A stretch of 52,971 nucleotides of DNA from Sutterella sp. (GCF_030539355.1 NZ_JAUNSF010000010.1:1-52971); one strand, 5' to 3'; numbered from the stretch's first letter, positions 1-9,835 are shown. The notes: generated by a model from the sequence alone, not told the origin. Program-made: numbers and translations.

Positions 1-13
1 GCTCCGCCGGTGA

Positions 14-55
14 AAAAAAGCCTTCCGCGGAGACCTCTCCGTCGGAAGGCTTTTT
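14..55 (-). terminator. Intrinsic terminator downstream of ettA
   Basis: A hairpin with arms AAAAAAGCCTTCC and GGAAGGCTTTTT. Both ends are A- and T-rich, so it could stop transcription from either side. It lies 48 bases past the ettA stop codon and is most simply the ettA terminator; a gene to the left of the window could share it. Confidence 0.8.
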
Positions 56-102
56 GCTTATCGAGCGCACCCCGGGCCCGAGGGCCCGGGCGAGAGCACC
101 GG

Positions 103-1767
<1,665 letters not shown>

Positions 1768-1834
1768 AGGTGTCGAGAGATTCTCTTGCAGTGCAGTGCG
1801 CCCCGTCCGTCGGGGAACGGCGCGCACAGGATTT

Positions 1835-1867
1835 CGGGCCCGTGATCATACCTGATCAGCGGGCCCG
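1835..1867. promoter_or_regulatory. Inverted repeat enclosing a TATGAT -10-like hexamer upstream of ettA
   Basis: The arms CGGGCCCGTGATCA (1835-1848) and TGATCAGCGGGCCCG (1853-1867) are complementary except for one extra G. On the minus strand the centre reads GGTATGATC, so a good -10 hexamer sits in the middle about 80 bases before the ettA start. No good -35 is visible. It could be an operator over the ettA promoter or a terminator for the kinase gene, although the T run is missing. Confidence 0.4.
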
Positions 1868-1899
1868 CTCTCCACCCTAACTGGCTGATTTTTGGCGTA

Positions 1900-2568
1900 T
1901 CAGCCTTTCTTCTTCAGACCGAAGTAGCCGTGCAGCACCCAGAACTTCCGGATGTGGTTGATGCGGTCAAGCCGGGCCCGGCGCTCCTCTCCGAGATCGT
2001 CGGGGCGATACTTGACCCACTTCTTCCATGCGCCCGAGAGGTCGATCTCCTCGAGGGTCGAGCGGAGAAACTTCGGCAGCCCCTCGGTGAAGACCGCGGC
2101 CTGGAAGTCGATGATCGCCGGTCTGCCGTCCGGGCGGATGAGGACGTTGCCCTCGCCGCGCACGTCAAGATGCACCACGCCCCTGGCGTGCATCTCGTTC
2201 ATGAGGTTCTCGAGCTGCTCGAGATACTCGTTCGTGATCCGGGCGGGATCGGCCTTGTCGGTGGCCTGGCCCTCCTGGAACTCGATCGCGATCGCGTGGC
2301 GGTCAATCCTGAAGGCATGCTCGGCGATGCCGTCGATGCCGGCGAGCCGCCTGAAGGCACCGAGCTCGCGGCCGATCAGATAGGGAGCGAAAAGGTTCCG
2401 GACGATCCAGTTCCTGCCGGAGAAGTCCTTGACGGTCCATTCGCGGCCGGCGAGCTCGACCCGCCAGACCACTGCATTTGCACTTCGTCCGTCCCGCAGA
2501 AGGCGCTTCGGGGCCTTCTCGAATTCCTCCCGGGTGAAGGAATCGTTGCTTCTGCTTTCGGGCTGCAT
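1900..2568 (-). CDS. Small WaaP/RIO-like kinase, substrate unknown
   Basis: A 222-residue protein with the skeleton of a small lipopolysaccharide-kinase or RIO-type kinase. Visible are a strand-3 lysine (K47 in VKDF), a helix-C glutamate (E68), the catalytic loop HLDVRGEGN with D135 and N141, and the metal-binding aspartate D154 in IIDFQ. There is no signal peptide or membrane segment, so it should be cytoplasmic. Related proteins phosphorylate Kdo or heptose in LPS, or protein serines; nothing here decides which. The core LPS genes are 45 kb away and do not support an LPS role directly. A GGTGA sequence sits just upstream of the ATG. The 132 bases between this gene and ettA hold the inverted repeat and a weaker GGCTGA/TCAGCC hairpin at its stop codon. 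Confidence 0.75.
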   Translation of the reverse strand: MQPESRSNDSFTREEFEKAPKRLLRDGRSANAVVWRVELAGREWTVKDFSGRNWIVRNLFAPYLIGRELGAFRRLAGIDGIAEHAFRIDRHAIAIEFQEGQATDKADPARITNEYLEQLENLMNEMHARGVVHLDVRGEGNVLIRPDGRPAIIDFQAAVFTEGLPKFLRSTLEEIDLSGAWKKWVKYRPDDLGEERRARLDRINHIRKFWVLHGYFGLKKKG

Positions 2569-2641
2569 AAAAAAATCACCAGTTCCTCAGACACGAACGG
2601 CGCTTTGCTGAGGGGAGTGAAAGCGCCGTCGGGTGTCTGGA

Positions 2642-2665
2642 GCGGGAAACCCCCTGGCTTCCCGC
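2642..2665. other. GC-rich hairpin between the conserved unknown gene and the kinase
   Basis: The arms GCGGGAA and TTCCCGC flank a 10-base loop in the 116-base gap. No T run follows on the minus strand, so it is a weak terminator candidate for the gene at 2685-3089. Confidence 0.3.
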
Positions 2666-2684
2666 CGGGTTTTGGATTTCCGGA

Positions 2685-3089
2685 TCAGGGCATCACGATG
2701 CCGCTGCCGCCCGCGGCGGGCGGAGCCTGGAAGCCGGGCATGCCCGGCGTGACGATCTGGCTCGCCTGTTGGCGGCGCATTTCGCGCAGGCGCTCGACCG
2801 TGTCGTGCAGGCCCTGCTTGGCGGCGGCGCCGTAGCCGGCCACGGCCTCGGCGAGCGTCTTCGCGGGGATCTCGAAGTTGATGGGGATCGGGCCGACCTG
2901 GGTCATGATCTGCGCCTCGCCGAGGAAGATGATGTCGCGGGACTCGTCACGCGTGCCTTCCGTCGTGATCGGGGTGAGCATGCGCAGGGTGCCGACGCGG
3001 CGGTCGGAGATGATGTCCTCGCGGTAGAGGCTCGTCGGGTCCATCTGAGCGTCAAGCTCGTCCATGCCGGTCTGAGTGTCTTCAGCCAT
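2685..3089 (-). CDS. Conserved protein of unknown function
   Basis: A 134-residue protein with no signal peptide, membrane segment or recognisable catalytic motif. The order is an acidic polar N-terminus (1-25), a mixed segment with the pattern RRVGTLRMLTP, a strand-rich centre that includes VGPIPINFEIPA, a probable helix (about 82-110, AKQGLHDTVERLREMRRQQ), and a Gly/Pro-rich tail ending in IVMP. I recall similar small proteins in other betaproteobacteria but know of no assigned function, so I give none. The ATG at 3089 follows AGAGAGA. It shares the strand of the flanking kinase and usp genes but is separated by about 90-115 bases on each side, so it may be a single-gene unit. Confidence 0.75.
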   Translation of the reverse strand: MAEDTQTGMDELDAQMDPTSLYREDIISDRRVGTLRMLTPITTEGTRDESRDIIFLGEAQIMTQVGPIPINFEIPAKTLAEAVAGYGAAAKQGLHDTVERLREMRRQQASQIVTPGMPGFQAPPAAGGSGIVMP

Positions 3090-3180
3090 TTGTTCTCTCT
3101 GAAAAGGAAATTCTGATTGCTCTCCGGCCCCGCCGTCCCGTGCGAGCAGAACGGGCGGAGCCGCCTGGGAGGCGCGAATC

Positions 3181-3615
3181 TTAGCGATAAACCATCACGG
3201 GGAAGCGCGAGTGCGTGAGCACCTTCTGGGTCTCGGAGCCGAGGAGCACCGCGGCGATGCCCTTGCGGCCGTGGCTCGCCATGAAGATGATGTCGCAGCC
3301 GTTCTTCTCGGCCTGCTCGATGATCGCCTCGGAGGGCGAGAAGCTCTTCACCATCACCGTCTTGTTCTCGACGCCGACGGCGTCGGCGATGCGGCGGGCC
3401 TCGATGAGGCGGTCCTCGGCCTCGGCGGTCACGCGCTCGTCGTACTGCTCGATCGACTCAGGACGGTACTCGGCGAGGTTCGTGTAGGAGTAGGGCTCGA
3501 CCACGGTCATGAGAACGAGCGTGGCACCGAGAGGCTTGGCGAAGCGCGCGGCACCCTCAACAGCCTTCACTGAGCGCTCCGATCCGTCCGTCGGCACAAG
3601 AATGCGCTTGTACAT
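3181..3615 (-). CDS. Universal stress protein, single UspA domain
   Basis: A 144-residue single-domain universal stress protein with the HUP/Rossmann-like fold of the UspA family. The N-terminus MYKRILVPTDGSERS and the C-terminal MASHGRKGIAAVLLGS are diagnostic. The ATP-binding pattern G-2x-G-9x-G(S/T) is present except that the first glycine is alanine, a common variant; nucleotide binding is therefore likely but not certain. These proteins accumulate during growth arrest and redox or energy stress. AAGGA lies at a suitable distance before the ATG. A second usp locus lies across the 785-base gap in the opposite orientation. Confidence 0.92.
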   Translation of the reverse strand: MYKRILVPTDGSERSVKAVEGAARFAKPLGATLVLMTVVEPYSYTNLAEYRPESIEQYDERVTAEAEDRLIEARRIADAVGVENKTVMVKSFSPSEAIIEQAEKNGCDIIFMASHGRKGIAAVLLGSETQKVLTHSRFPVMVYR

Positions 3616-4400
3616 GATGTTTCCTTTTGTTCTGCAGATTCTTTGTTCGAGGCACGACTGAAGGGCGGGATGTCCTCTATCAGAAGGCCATCCTGTTATT
3701 TTAGGGCCTCAGGGGGCCTGCTTGGCCCGGCCTGAGCGACTGCGAGCGACCCGCCCCCGGGCCGGGGAATCCGCGGAACGATCAGATGGTACGGCCTCCG
3801 CCGGTTTTGAGCGAGAGCGGCGTCGGCCCTGCGCACCCTCACCTGTTGGACAGGGCGTCGCTGCGGAGTCACCGAACCCTAAGACGGATTCCGCCGTCTC
3901 CGCGAGACCCTTGTTGGAACTCCCGCCCAGGTTCGTCACATTTGTTTACAAACCGCGGCTTCAGCATCACGGAATCAGAACCGGTCCCGGAGGACGGTCA
4001 GGCCCCCGGCGAAAAGCACTCCCCGGATTCGCGGGTCCCTCGGAGACAAATCTTCTCTTCGCGACACATCACGATGAGGTCCGCCTGATTGAGATTTGTA
4101 ACCCTCTGATACCCGCCCCTTCGTCACTGCGGACAATCTGCGATCCGAATTCCTTCGAATTCAAGCGTCTGCATTTTGCATTCAGACCGGTTTCGATTAC
4201 GTAAGCTTTCGGGCGTCGGAATGACAAAGCGCAAATTGAAGAAGAATTCCCTCAAAAAAACGCCCCGCCGGGCCGCCGACGTGGTAACGTTCACTTATCC
4301 AATTCAGGAAGGTTTCGCATCGTCGCCGAAGGTTTCCCGCCCGTGGATATCCCTTCGCATGCCGACGACCGCCTTCCGCAGATTTCCGCCAGGAGGCCAT
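3616..4400. other. 785-base gap between divergent usp genes without a convincing gene
   Basis: This is the longest gene-free stretch in the window. It has open frames (for example 3722-4204 on plus), but their products are Arg/Pro/Ser-rich with no domain, signal or ribosome-binding site, so I do not call them. The part from about 4040 to 4260 is more A+T-rich than the surroundings. It contains CGAATTCCTTCGAATTC, a TGCATT direct repeat, and a run of seven A followed by GC-rich sequence. On the minus strand a TAAAAT hexamer (3698-3703) about 80 bases before the left usp gene is a candidate -10. A long leader or a small RNA is possible. Confidence 0.5.
3698..3703 (-). promoter_or_regulatory. Candidate -10 element for the single-domain usp gene
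   Basis: On the minus strand the sequence CCCTAAAATAAC contains TAAAAT about 80 bases before the start codon. The same CTAAAAT-type hexamer recurs upstream of other genes here. No matching -35 is seen, so confidence is low. Confidence 0.35.
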
Positions 4401-5300
4401 ATGCGCATACTCGTTCCGGTTGACGGCAGCACCAACTCGCTCAACGCCGTTTCGTTCATCGCTTCTCGCCAGACGCTGCTCGGCAGCAACCCCGAGATCG
4501 AACTGCTCAACATTCAGCTTCCGCTTCCCGCCCGCGCCTGCCGCCTCGTCGGCCAGGACGCCATCCAGCGCTACTACGAGGACGAGGCCGAGAAGGTCTT
4601 CGAGCCCGCCCGCAAGATCCTCCAGAAGGTAGGCTTCACGGCGAGCGAGTCCTTCGTCGTGGGCGAGGCCGCCCCGTCGATCAGCAAGGCCGCCGAGAAG
4701 ACCAACGCCGACCTCGTCGTCATGGGCTCCCGCGGACAGAGCGCCATCAAGGGCCTCTTCTTCGGCTCCGTCTCGAACGGCGTGCTCGCCCAGTCGAAGT
4801 GCCCGATGCTCGTCATCCGCGGCAAGGCTCCGACCGAGTCTGATGCGCTCCGCGTCGGCATCGCGGTTGACGGCTCGAAGTACGGCCGCGCCGCCGTGCG
4901 CTACGCCATCAAGCACGTCTCGCTCTTCGGCGCCGGCGCCACGTTCTATCTCATCAACGTCGTCAGCGACTACGCCGGCGCCGTGATGCCCGACATGGCC
5001 GGCATGGCCCTTCCCGCCCTCTCCGAGGAGGAAGTGCTTGACCTGCAGCGCGAGGAGTTCAACGAGGCCGTCGAGCCGCTCCGTCCGTTCTTCTCGAAGG
5101 CCGCCATCAAGGTGAAGGAAGTCTGTCTCGTCGGCAACCCCGGCGATGAGATCTCCGCCTTCGCCAAGAAGCGCAAGCTCGACATGGTCGTCATGGGCTC
5201 GCACGGCTACGGCCGCTTCAAGAGCGCCATCATGGGCTCGACCGCGACCCGCATCGCCGCCTCCGGCGACGTGCCGCTCCTGGTGATCCGCCAGGCCTAA
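4401..5300 (+). CDS. Tandem-domain universal stress protein (UspE-like)
   Basis: A 299-residue protein made of two UspA domains in tandem, about residues 1-147 and 150-299. Both keep the complete ATP-binding pattern: GSRGQSAIKGLFFGS in the first and GSHGYGRFKSAIMGS in the second. Two intact sites differ from many tandem Usp proteins in which one half has decayed. I choose the ATG at 4401 because AGGAGG lies five bases before it and the protein then begins MRILVPVDGS, the usual UspA start; 75 further in-frame upstream residues are not protein-like. It is followed by a strong terminator and so is probably transcribed alone. Confidence 0.92.
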   Translation: MRILVPVDGSTNSLNAVSFIASRQTLLGSNPEIELLNIQLPLPARACRLVGQDAIQRYYEDEAEKVFEPARKILQKVGFTASESFVVGEAAPSISKAAEKTNADLVVMGSRGQSAIKGLFFGSVSNGVLAQSKCPMLVIRGKAPTESDALRVGIAVDGSKYGRAAVRYAIKHVSLFGAGATFYLINVVSDYAGAVMPDMAGMALPALSEEEVLDLQREEFNEAVEPLRPFFSKAAIKVKEVCLVGNPGDEISAFAKKRKLDMVVMGSHGYGRFKSAIMGSTATRIAASGDVPLLVIRQA

Positions 5301-5318
5301 AGCCGCCATATGACGAAG

Positions 5319-5370
5319 ACCCGGGAACTTTCAAGAGGCATCCGCCCCCCGAAAGTCCCGGGTTTCTTGT
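5319..5370 (+). terminator. Intrinsic terminator after the tandem usp gene
   Basis: The arms ACCCGGGA-CTTTC and GAAAGTCCCGGGT form a long stem followed by TTCTTGTT. It begins 18 bases after the stop codon. Confidence 0.75.
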
Positions 5371-5603
5371 TGACTGAAGCGCGCTTCACCCGCATCCCCG
5401 CCCGGAAGAAACACGCGCGAAGCTTCCCGCCCCCGCCCGTCCGTCCGTGCCTGTCGTTTAAGGGCACTTCGGGAGAGCCCTGCCGCGGAGCCTCGTGATA
5501 ACATCAGCTATTCGGGTTTTTCCCGATCTCGAACTTCACTGCCGAGCGCGCAGCTTGTTCTGCTCTGCGCCGGTCTCCCTCCAGTTGCAGTCTGAAGAAA
5601 CGC
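5371..5603. other. Region upstream of the LuxR-type regulator, no gene seen
   Basis: Together with the preceding terminator this makes a 303-base gap. It should hold the promoter of the regulator. GTGATAACAT near 5496 is the best -10-like sequence I find, without a convincing -35. No operator-like palindrome stands out. Confidence 0.4.
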
Positions 5604-6329
5604 ATGACGATGGACGAAAACACCAACAACATACCGATCCGCGAACCTCTGCGGATTTTCATCGCCGCGGAATCCGCCGATGAATGCGAACGGATCGCCG
5701 AGAAGCTTTCCGACGCGCCGGACATGAAAGTTGTCGGAACCGTCTCGGAAGCCGACCGACTTGAAGAGGCGCTCTGCTGCGCCACGAACGTTGACGTGCT
5801 CATCAGCGACGTGATGATCAGGGAGGTCGACATGACCCCCGTTCTCACGCAGATCAAGCGTCAGAACGAAGGCATCGACATCCTCGTCTTCACGAACAAC
5901 TCGCAGGACAGCTGCGTGATCCGCGCGATCCTCGCCGGCGCGACGGGCTACATCCTCTCGGACAGCCAGGAAGACCTCAAGACGAGTGTGAGGCTGCTGC
6001 GCGGCGGCGGCTCCCCGGTCTCCCCGACGGTCGCGAGAAGCGTGCTGCGCGCGATCCACTCGCGCTCCTTCGCGCCCCAGCTCCTTGTGCCGAAGAAGCG
6101 TGACACCTCCGACCCCATGCCGCTCTCGCAGCGTGAGACGGAGATTCTCGGTCTGCTCGCCAAGGGCATCTCGTTCGCCGACATCGGCCAGGTCCTCCAG
6201 ATCTCGCCGCACACGGTGACGGCCCACATCAAGAAGATCTACCGCAAGCTTCAGGTGCACTCGCGCGGCGAGGCGGTCTACGAGGCCTCCGTCATGGGCA
6301 TCCTCCCGGACCGCATCCTCGGCGGCTGA
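5604..6329 (+). CDS. NarL/FixJ-type response regulator with atypical receiver
   Basis: A 241-residue transcription regulator with an N-terminal receiver domain (about 16-140) and a C-terminal LuxR/GerE helix-turn-helix (about 172-235: LSQRETEILGLLAKG followed by the recognition-helix region SPHTVTAHIKKIYRKL). The phospho-acceptor aspartate D69 is present in LISDVMI. Two other receiver landmarks are altered: the acidic pair after strand 1 is Ala-Glu (22-23), and the conserved lysine after GY is serine (GYILSD instead of GYLLKD). Phosphotransfer may therefore be weak or absent. No histidine kinase lies nearby, so it is an orphan. The start may be the ATG at 5604 or the one at 5610. Confidence 0.88.
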   Translation: MTMDENTNNIPIREPLRIFIAAESADECERIAEKLSDAPDMKVVGTVSEADRLEEALCCATNVDVLISDVMIREVDMTPVLTQIKRQNEGIDILVFTNNSQDSCVIRAILAGATGYILSDSQEDLKTSVRLLRGGGSPVSPTVARSVLRAIHSRSFAPQLLVPKKRDTSDPMPLSQRETEILGLLAKGISFADIGQVLQISPHTVTAHIKKIYRKLQVHSRGEAVYEASVMGILPDRILGG

Positions 6330-6362
6330 TCAGACTGAAATTCCCGCCCGGGGGCGTGATCG

Positions 6363-6848
6363 TCAGATCCCGCCCTCGCGCAGCCAGTGGCCGGACTTTC
6401 CGCCGTCCTTCTCAAGGAGCCCGATCGCGGTCATCACCATGCCGCGGTCAACGGCCTTGAGCATGTCATAGACCGTGAGCAGCCCCACCTGCACCGAGGT
6501 GAGGGCCTCCATCTCCACGCCCGTCTGCCCGTTGCACTCACACTGGGCGACGCAGATCACGCGGCTCGCGGCCTCGTCGAGCTCGAAGTCCACCGCCACG
6601 CGCGTGAGCGCGATCGGGTGGCAGAGCGGCACGAGGTCCGAGGTGCGCTTCGCGGCCATGATCGCGGCGATGCGCGCCACGCCTATCACGTCGCCCTTCC
6701 TGGCGCTGCCGGCTTTCACGAGCGCGAAGGTGGCCGGCGCCATGTGAATCTCGCCCCTCGCGCGGGCGATGCGCTTCGTGCTCGCCTTGGCGCCGACGTC
6801 GACCATGTGCGCGTCACCCTTTGCGTCGAAATGCGTGAGCTCACCCAT
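6363..6848 (-). CDS. moaC: Cyclic pyranopterin monophosphate synthase MoaC
   Basis: A 161-residue MoaC, the second enzyme of molybdenum-cofactor synthesis. It converts the cyclic intermediate made from GTP by MoaA into cyclic pyranopterin monophosphate. Family motifs are clear: [13 protein letters not shown] with the active-site lysine and histidine, and [20 protein letters not shown] followed by MLKAVDR. Length is normal and the protein is soluble. AGGTGA lies seven bases before the ATG. Its partner genes moaA, moaD and moaE are not in the window, so it stands alone, convergent with the LuxR regulator and divergent from the M48 protease gene. The 33 bases to the regulator hold no clear terminator. 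Confidence 0.95.
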   Translation of the reverse strand: MGELTHFDAKGDAHMVDVGAKASTKRIARARGEIHMAPATFALVKAGSARKGDVIGVARIAAIMAAKRTSDLVPLCHPIALTRVAVDFELDEAASRVICVAQCECNGQTGVEMEALTSVQVGLLTVYDMLKAVDRGMVMTAIGLLEKDGGKSGHWLREGGI

Positions 6849-6901
6849 TTTTTGTCACCTTTCAAAACGTTCTGTTAGTGCGCCGGAGACCGGGCACGGG
6901 C

Positions 6902-6907
6902 CATAAT
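6902..6907 (+). promoter_or_regulatory. Candidate -10 element for the BepA-like gene
   Basis: CATAAT lies in the 166-base gap between divergent moaC and the M48 protease gene, about 110 bases before the plus-strand start. The -35 region is poor. Confidence 0.3.
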
Positions 6908-7014
6908 GACTGCCGCGAAACCTCGCCGCGGCCTCCCCTCAGGGGAAGAAACTGTGCCGCGAGATTACCGCATCCGGCCCCGGGCCGCGATCCCGTCCTC
7001 CTTCCGCTCACCGC

Positions 7015-8517
7015 ATGAAGCTCAAGTTCCTCAAGTCCGTCGTCGCCGTCGGGGCAGCCCTGATGACGGCCGTCACGCCGCTCTCGGCGACGGCCGCGTC
7101 CGCGCTTGACCTGAACCTCCCCTCGCTCGGCTCGACGGCCGACGCGGGGCTCTCGCCGCAGGACGAGTACCGGCTCGGCGTGCAGCTCATGCAGCGCGTG
7201 CGCTCGGACGCGAGCTACCTTGCGGATCCCGAGCTCATGGAGTACCTCGGGCACCTCGGCTACCAGCTCGTCTCGCACGCCCGCACGAGCACCTACAACT
7301 TCTTTTTCTTCCCGATCCGCGACGACTCGCTCAACGCCTTCGCGCTTCCCGGCGGCTTCATCGCCGTCCACACGGGCACGATCATCTCCGCGCAGAGCGA
7401 GAGCGAGCTCGCGGGCGTCATGGCCCACGAGGTGAGCCACGTCGCGCAGCGCCACATCGCCCGCATGATCGAGGGGCAGAGCGGCAACCTCGCGATCACG
7501 CTCGGCTCGATCCTGCTCGCCATCCTCGCCGCCCGCGCGGGCGGAAGCTCGGGCGGCAACGCCGCCGCGGGCATTGTGCTCGGCAGCCAGGCCGCGATGA
7601 TCCAGTCGCAGCTCAACTATTCGCAGAACGCCGAGCGCGAGGCGGACCGCATGGGCATCAGCACCCTCTACAACGCCGGCTTCGATCCGCGCGGCATGGA
7701 GGACTTCTTCGCGCGGCTCCAGTCGAACAACCGCTACTACCGCTCGGCCGCCCCGGCGTACCTCTCCACCCACCCGCTCACCGAGGAGCGAATGGCCGAC
7801 ATGGAAAACCGCTCGCGGCAGCTGCACACGCGCATGCACGTCGACTCGGACGACTTCCCGCTCGTCCAGATGCGCGCCCGCGTGCTGCAGCTCGATGACT
7901 GGGACGGCTGGACGAAGCTCAAAAAGCAGTTCCAGCGCGAGCTCGCCGCCGCCTCCGGCAAGAAGGCCTGCGCGATCAACTACGGCATCTCGGTCGTTGA
8001 GCAGGAGCTCAAGAACCCGAAGCAGGCGTACGCGGCCGCCCGGAACGCCATGCGCTGCGGCATGAAGTCCGCGATCCTCGAGCGCAACCTCACCCGCACG
8101 CGCTTCGACGCCGCGGACTCGATGAAGGAGAAGCTCGCCGCGCTCGAGGATGCCCGCAAGGCCGTCACCCGCTATCCGCTCTCGGCGATGATGGCGATGA
8201 ACTACGTCGACCTCCTCTACGCGCTCGGCCGTCACGAGGACCTGATCGCCTTCCTGAGAAGCGGCCAGGCGCTCTCGGAGAACTCGAGCGACTACCACGC
8301 GATCCTCGCGCGCTCCTATGAGGCGCTCGGCCGCAGAAGTTTGCAGTACATGCACACCGGTGAGATGTACGCGCTCCAGGGCGGCACCGAGGCCGCGGTC
8401 TACCAGTACGGGCTCGCGCAGAAAGCGAACGACGGCGACTACTACGTGATGAGCGAGATCGACGCGCGCCTGCGCGAGCTGCGCCGGGACTTCGACGACG
8501 AGAAGAAGCGCCGGTGA
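7015..8517 (+). CDS. M48-family periplasmic metalloprotease with TPR tail (BepA-like)
   Basis: A 500-residue protein with a Sec signal peptide (about 1-30, cleavage near ATAASA), an M48 peptidase domain and a C-terminal TPR-like helical region (about 310-490). The zinc site is intact: HEVSH at 138-142, with a glutamate of AEREADRMG (about 207-209) as third ligand. The order matches BepA/YfgC, a periplasmic chaperone-protease that helps assemble or remove outer-membrane proteins such as LptD. LptD and SurA are encoded 18 kb away, so a role in the same process is plausible. A hydrophobic segment follows the zinc site at about 158-175. It appears to be a single-gene unit. Confidence 0.88.
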   Translation: MKLKFLKSVVAVGAALMTAVTPLSATAASALDLNLPSLGSTADAGLSPQDEYRLGVQLMQRVRSDASYLADPELMEYLGHLGYQLVSHARTSTYNFFFFPIRDDSLNAFALPGGFIAVHTGTIISAQSESELAGVMAHEVSHVAQRHIARMIEGQSGNLAITLGSILLAILAARAGGSSGGNAAAGIVLGSQAAMIQSQLNYSQNAEREADRMGISTLYNAGFDPRGMEDFFARLQSNNRYYRSAAPAYLSTHPLTEERMADMENRSRQLHTRMHVDSDDFPLVQMRARVLQLDDWDGWTKLKKQFQRELAAASGKKACAINYGISVVEQELKNPKQAYAAARNAMRCGMKSAILERNLTRTRFDAADSMKEKLAALEDARKAVTRYPLSAMMAMNYVDLLYALGRHEDLIAFLRSGQALSENSSDYHAILARSYEALGRRSLQYMHTGEMYALQGGTEAAVYQYGLAQKANDGDYYVMSEIDARLRELRRDFDDEKKRR

Positions 8518-8593
8518 GATTCTCCCCGGATGCGTTAGTCCGTCTGAATCCCCAACTCTCCCTTCCGGGGCACGTTTTTCCCCGGGCGACTGT

Positions 8594-8615
8594 GCGAAAA
8601 TAGCCGCATTTTCGC
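8594..8615. promoter_or_regulatory. Perfect inverted repeat upstream of the ferredoxin-NADP reductase gene
   Basis: The arms GCGAAAAT and ATTTTCGC are separated by AGCCGC. It lies 114 bases before the reductase start in a 211-base gap. AAAATA inside it could be a -10 hexamer, so the repeat may be an operator. No T run follows, so it is a poor terminator for the upstream gene. Confidence 0.4.
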
Positions 8616-8728
8616 GCCGGGGGATCCCTGTCCCCTTACGAGGGCGCTTTCCGCTTTTCTCATGACGCCGGTGCCGGTCCCCCATCAGCGGGGATCCGCC
8701 TGCCTGTCTGACCACCATCCGCAGAAAA

Positions 8729-9811
8729 ATGGCCATTGAAGACTACCTTACCGTTGCCCAGCCGGGCGGCGAAATGATCGAGACCGACGTCGTTGTCGTC
8801 GGCGCCGGCCCCGTCGGGCTTTTCCAGGTTTTCGAGCTCGGGCTCCTCGAGATGAAGTGCCACGTCGTCGACTCGCTCCGCAACGTCGGCGGCCAGTGCA
8901 TGGAGCTCTATCCCACGAAGCCGATCTATGACATCCCGGCCGTCCCGGTCTGCTCCTCCTACGAGCTCACCGAGAACCTCCTCAAGCAGAACCACCACTT
9001 CCAGCCCGTCTTCCACCTCGGGCAGGAAGTCACCGACGTGAAGAAGCTCGAGGACGGCACGTTCCACGTCAAGACCTCGCTCGACACGAAGTTCCACTGC
9101 AAGGCCGTGATCATCGCCGCCGGCGTCGGCTCCTTCCAGCCGCGTCCGCTGCGCGTGAAGGGCATCGAGAAGTTCGAGGGCACGCAGCTCCACTACAGCT
9201 GCAAGGATCCGTCGAAGTTCGAGGGCAAGAACGTCGTCATCCTCGGCGGCGGTGACTCCGCGCTCGACTGGACGCTGAACCTCGTCGGCAAGGCCGAGAG
9301 CGTCGTGCTCGTCCACCGCCGCGACGGCTTCCGCGCCGCCGCCGCCAGCGTGAACCGCATGAAGGAGCTCTGCGAGGACTGGCAGATGCAGTTCGAGGTG
9401 GGTCAGGTCACGGGCTTCACCGAGGAGGACGGGAAGTTGACCGAGGTCGCCGTCTCCGGCGCCGACGGCGTCACCCGCCGCATCCCGCTCGACCACCTGC
9501 TCGTCTTCTTCGGCCTGCAGCCCAAGCTCGGCTCGATCGAGAACTGGGGCCTCAACATTGAGCGCAAGCAGATCGTCGTCGACACCGCCCGCTTCGAGAC
9601 CAACATCCCGGGCATCTTCGCCGTGGGCGACATCAACACCTACCCCGGCAAGAAGAAGCTCATCCTCTCGGGCTTCCACGAGTGCGCCCTCGCCGCCTTC
9701 GCGGCCTGCGACTACGTCTTCCCCGAGAAGCGCGTCTTCCTGCAGTACACGACCACGTCGCCGAAGCTTCACAAGGTGCTCGGCGTCGAGACGCCGACCT
9801 TCGACGACTGA
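8729..9811 (+). CDS. Ferredoxin/flavodoxin-NADP+ reductase, thioredoxin-reductase-like type
   Basis: A 360-residue FAD- and NADPH-binding protein of the thioredoxin-reductase-like ferredoxin-NADP+ reductase family. It shows the FAD motif VVGAGPVGL near residue 25, the GGQCMELYP segment following the first FAD region, an NADP-binding GGGDSALDW motif in the centre, and the late FAD motif GIFAVGDIN. The CxxC redox pair of true thioredoxin reductases is missing, which separates it from that enzyme. It probably passes electrons between NADPH and ferredoxin or flavodoxin; no such carrier gene is adjacent, so the partner is unknown. A terminator follows closely. Confidence 0.9.
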   Translation: MAIEDYLTVAQPGGEMIETDVVVVGAGPVGLFQVFELGLLEMKCHVVDSLRNVGGQCMELYPTKPIYDIPAVPVCSSYELTENLLKQNHHFQPVFHLGQEVTDVKKLEDGTFHVKTSLDTKFHCKAVIIAAGVGSFQPRPLRVKGIEKFEGTQLHYSCKDPSKFEGKNVVILGGGDSALDWTLNLVGKAESVVLVHRRDGFRAAAASVNRMKELCEDWQMQFEVGQVTGFTEEDGKLTEVAVSGADGVTRRIPLDHLLVFFGLQPKLGSIENWGLNIERKQIVVDTARFETNIPGIFAVGDINTYPGKKKLILSGFHECALAAFAACDYVFPEKRVFLQYTTTSPKLHKVLGVETPTFDD

Positions 9812-9835
9812 CCGGTCTGACGTCCTCTGACAGTT

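Noticed and set aside
4160-4200. Short hairpin GTCTG...CAGAC with TGCATT repeats
   Set aside because: The arms are only five bases and the loop is A+T-rich; this is expected by chance in a gap of this size.
3722-4204. A 160-codon frame in the gap between the usp genes
   Set aside because: No ribosome-binding site, domain, signal or recognisable composition; an antisense frame competes in the same region.
6862-8736. A 624-codon minus-strand frame opposite the BepA-like gene
   Set aside because: The product is Arg/Glu/His-rich with no motif, while the plus strand encodes HEVSH and a signal peptide.
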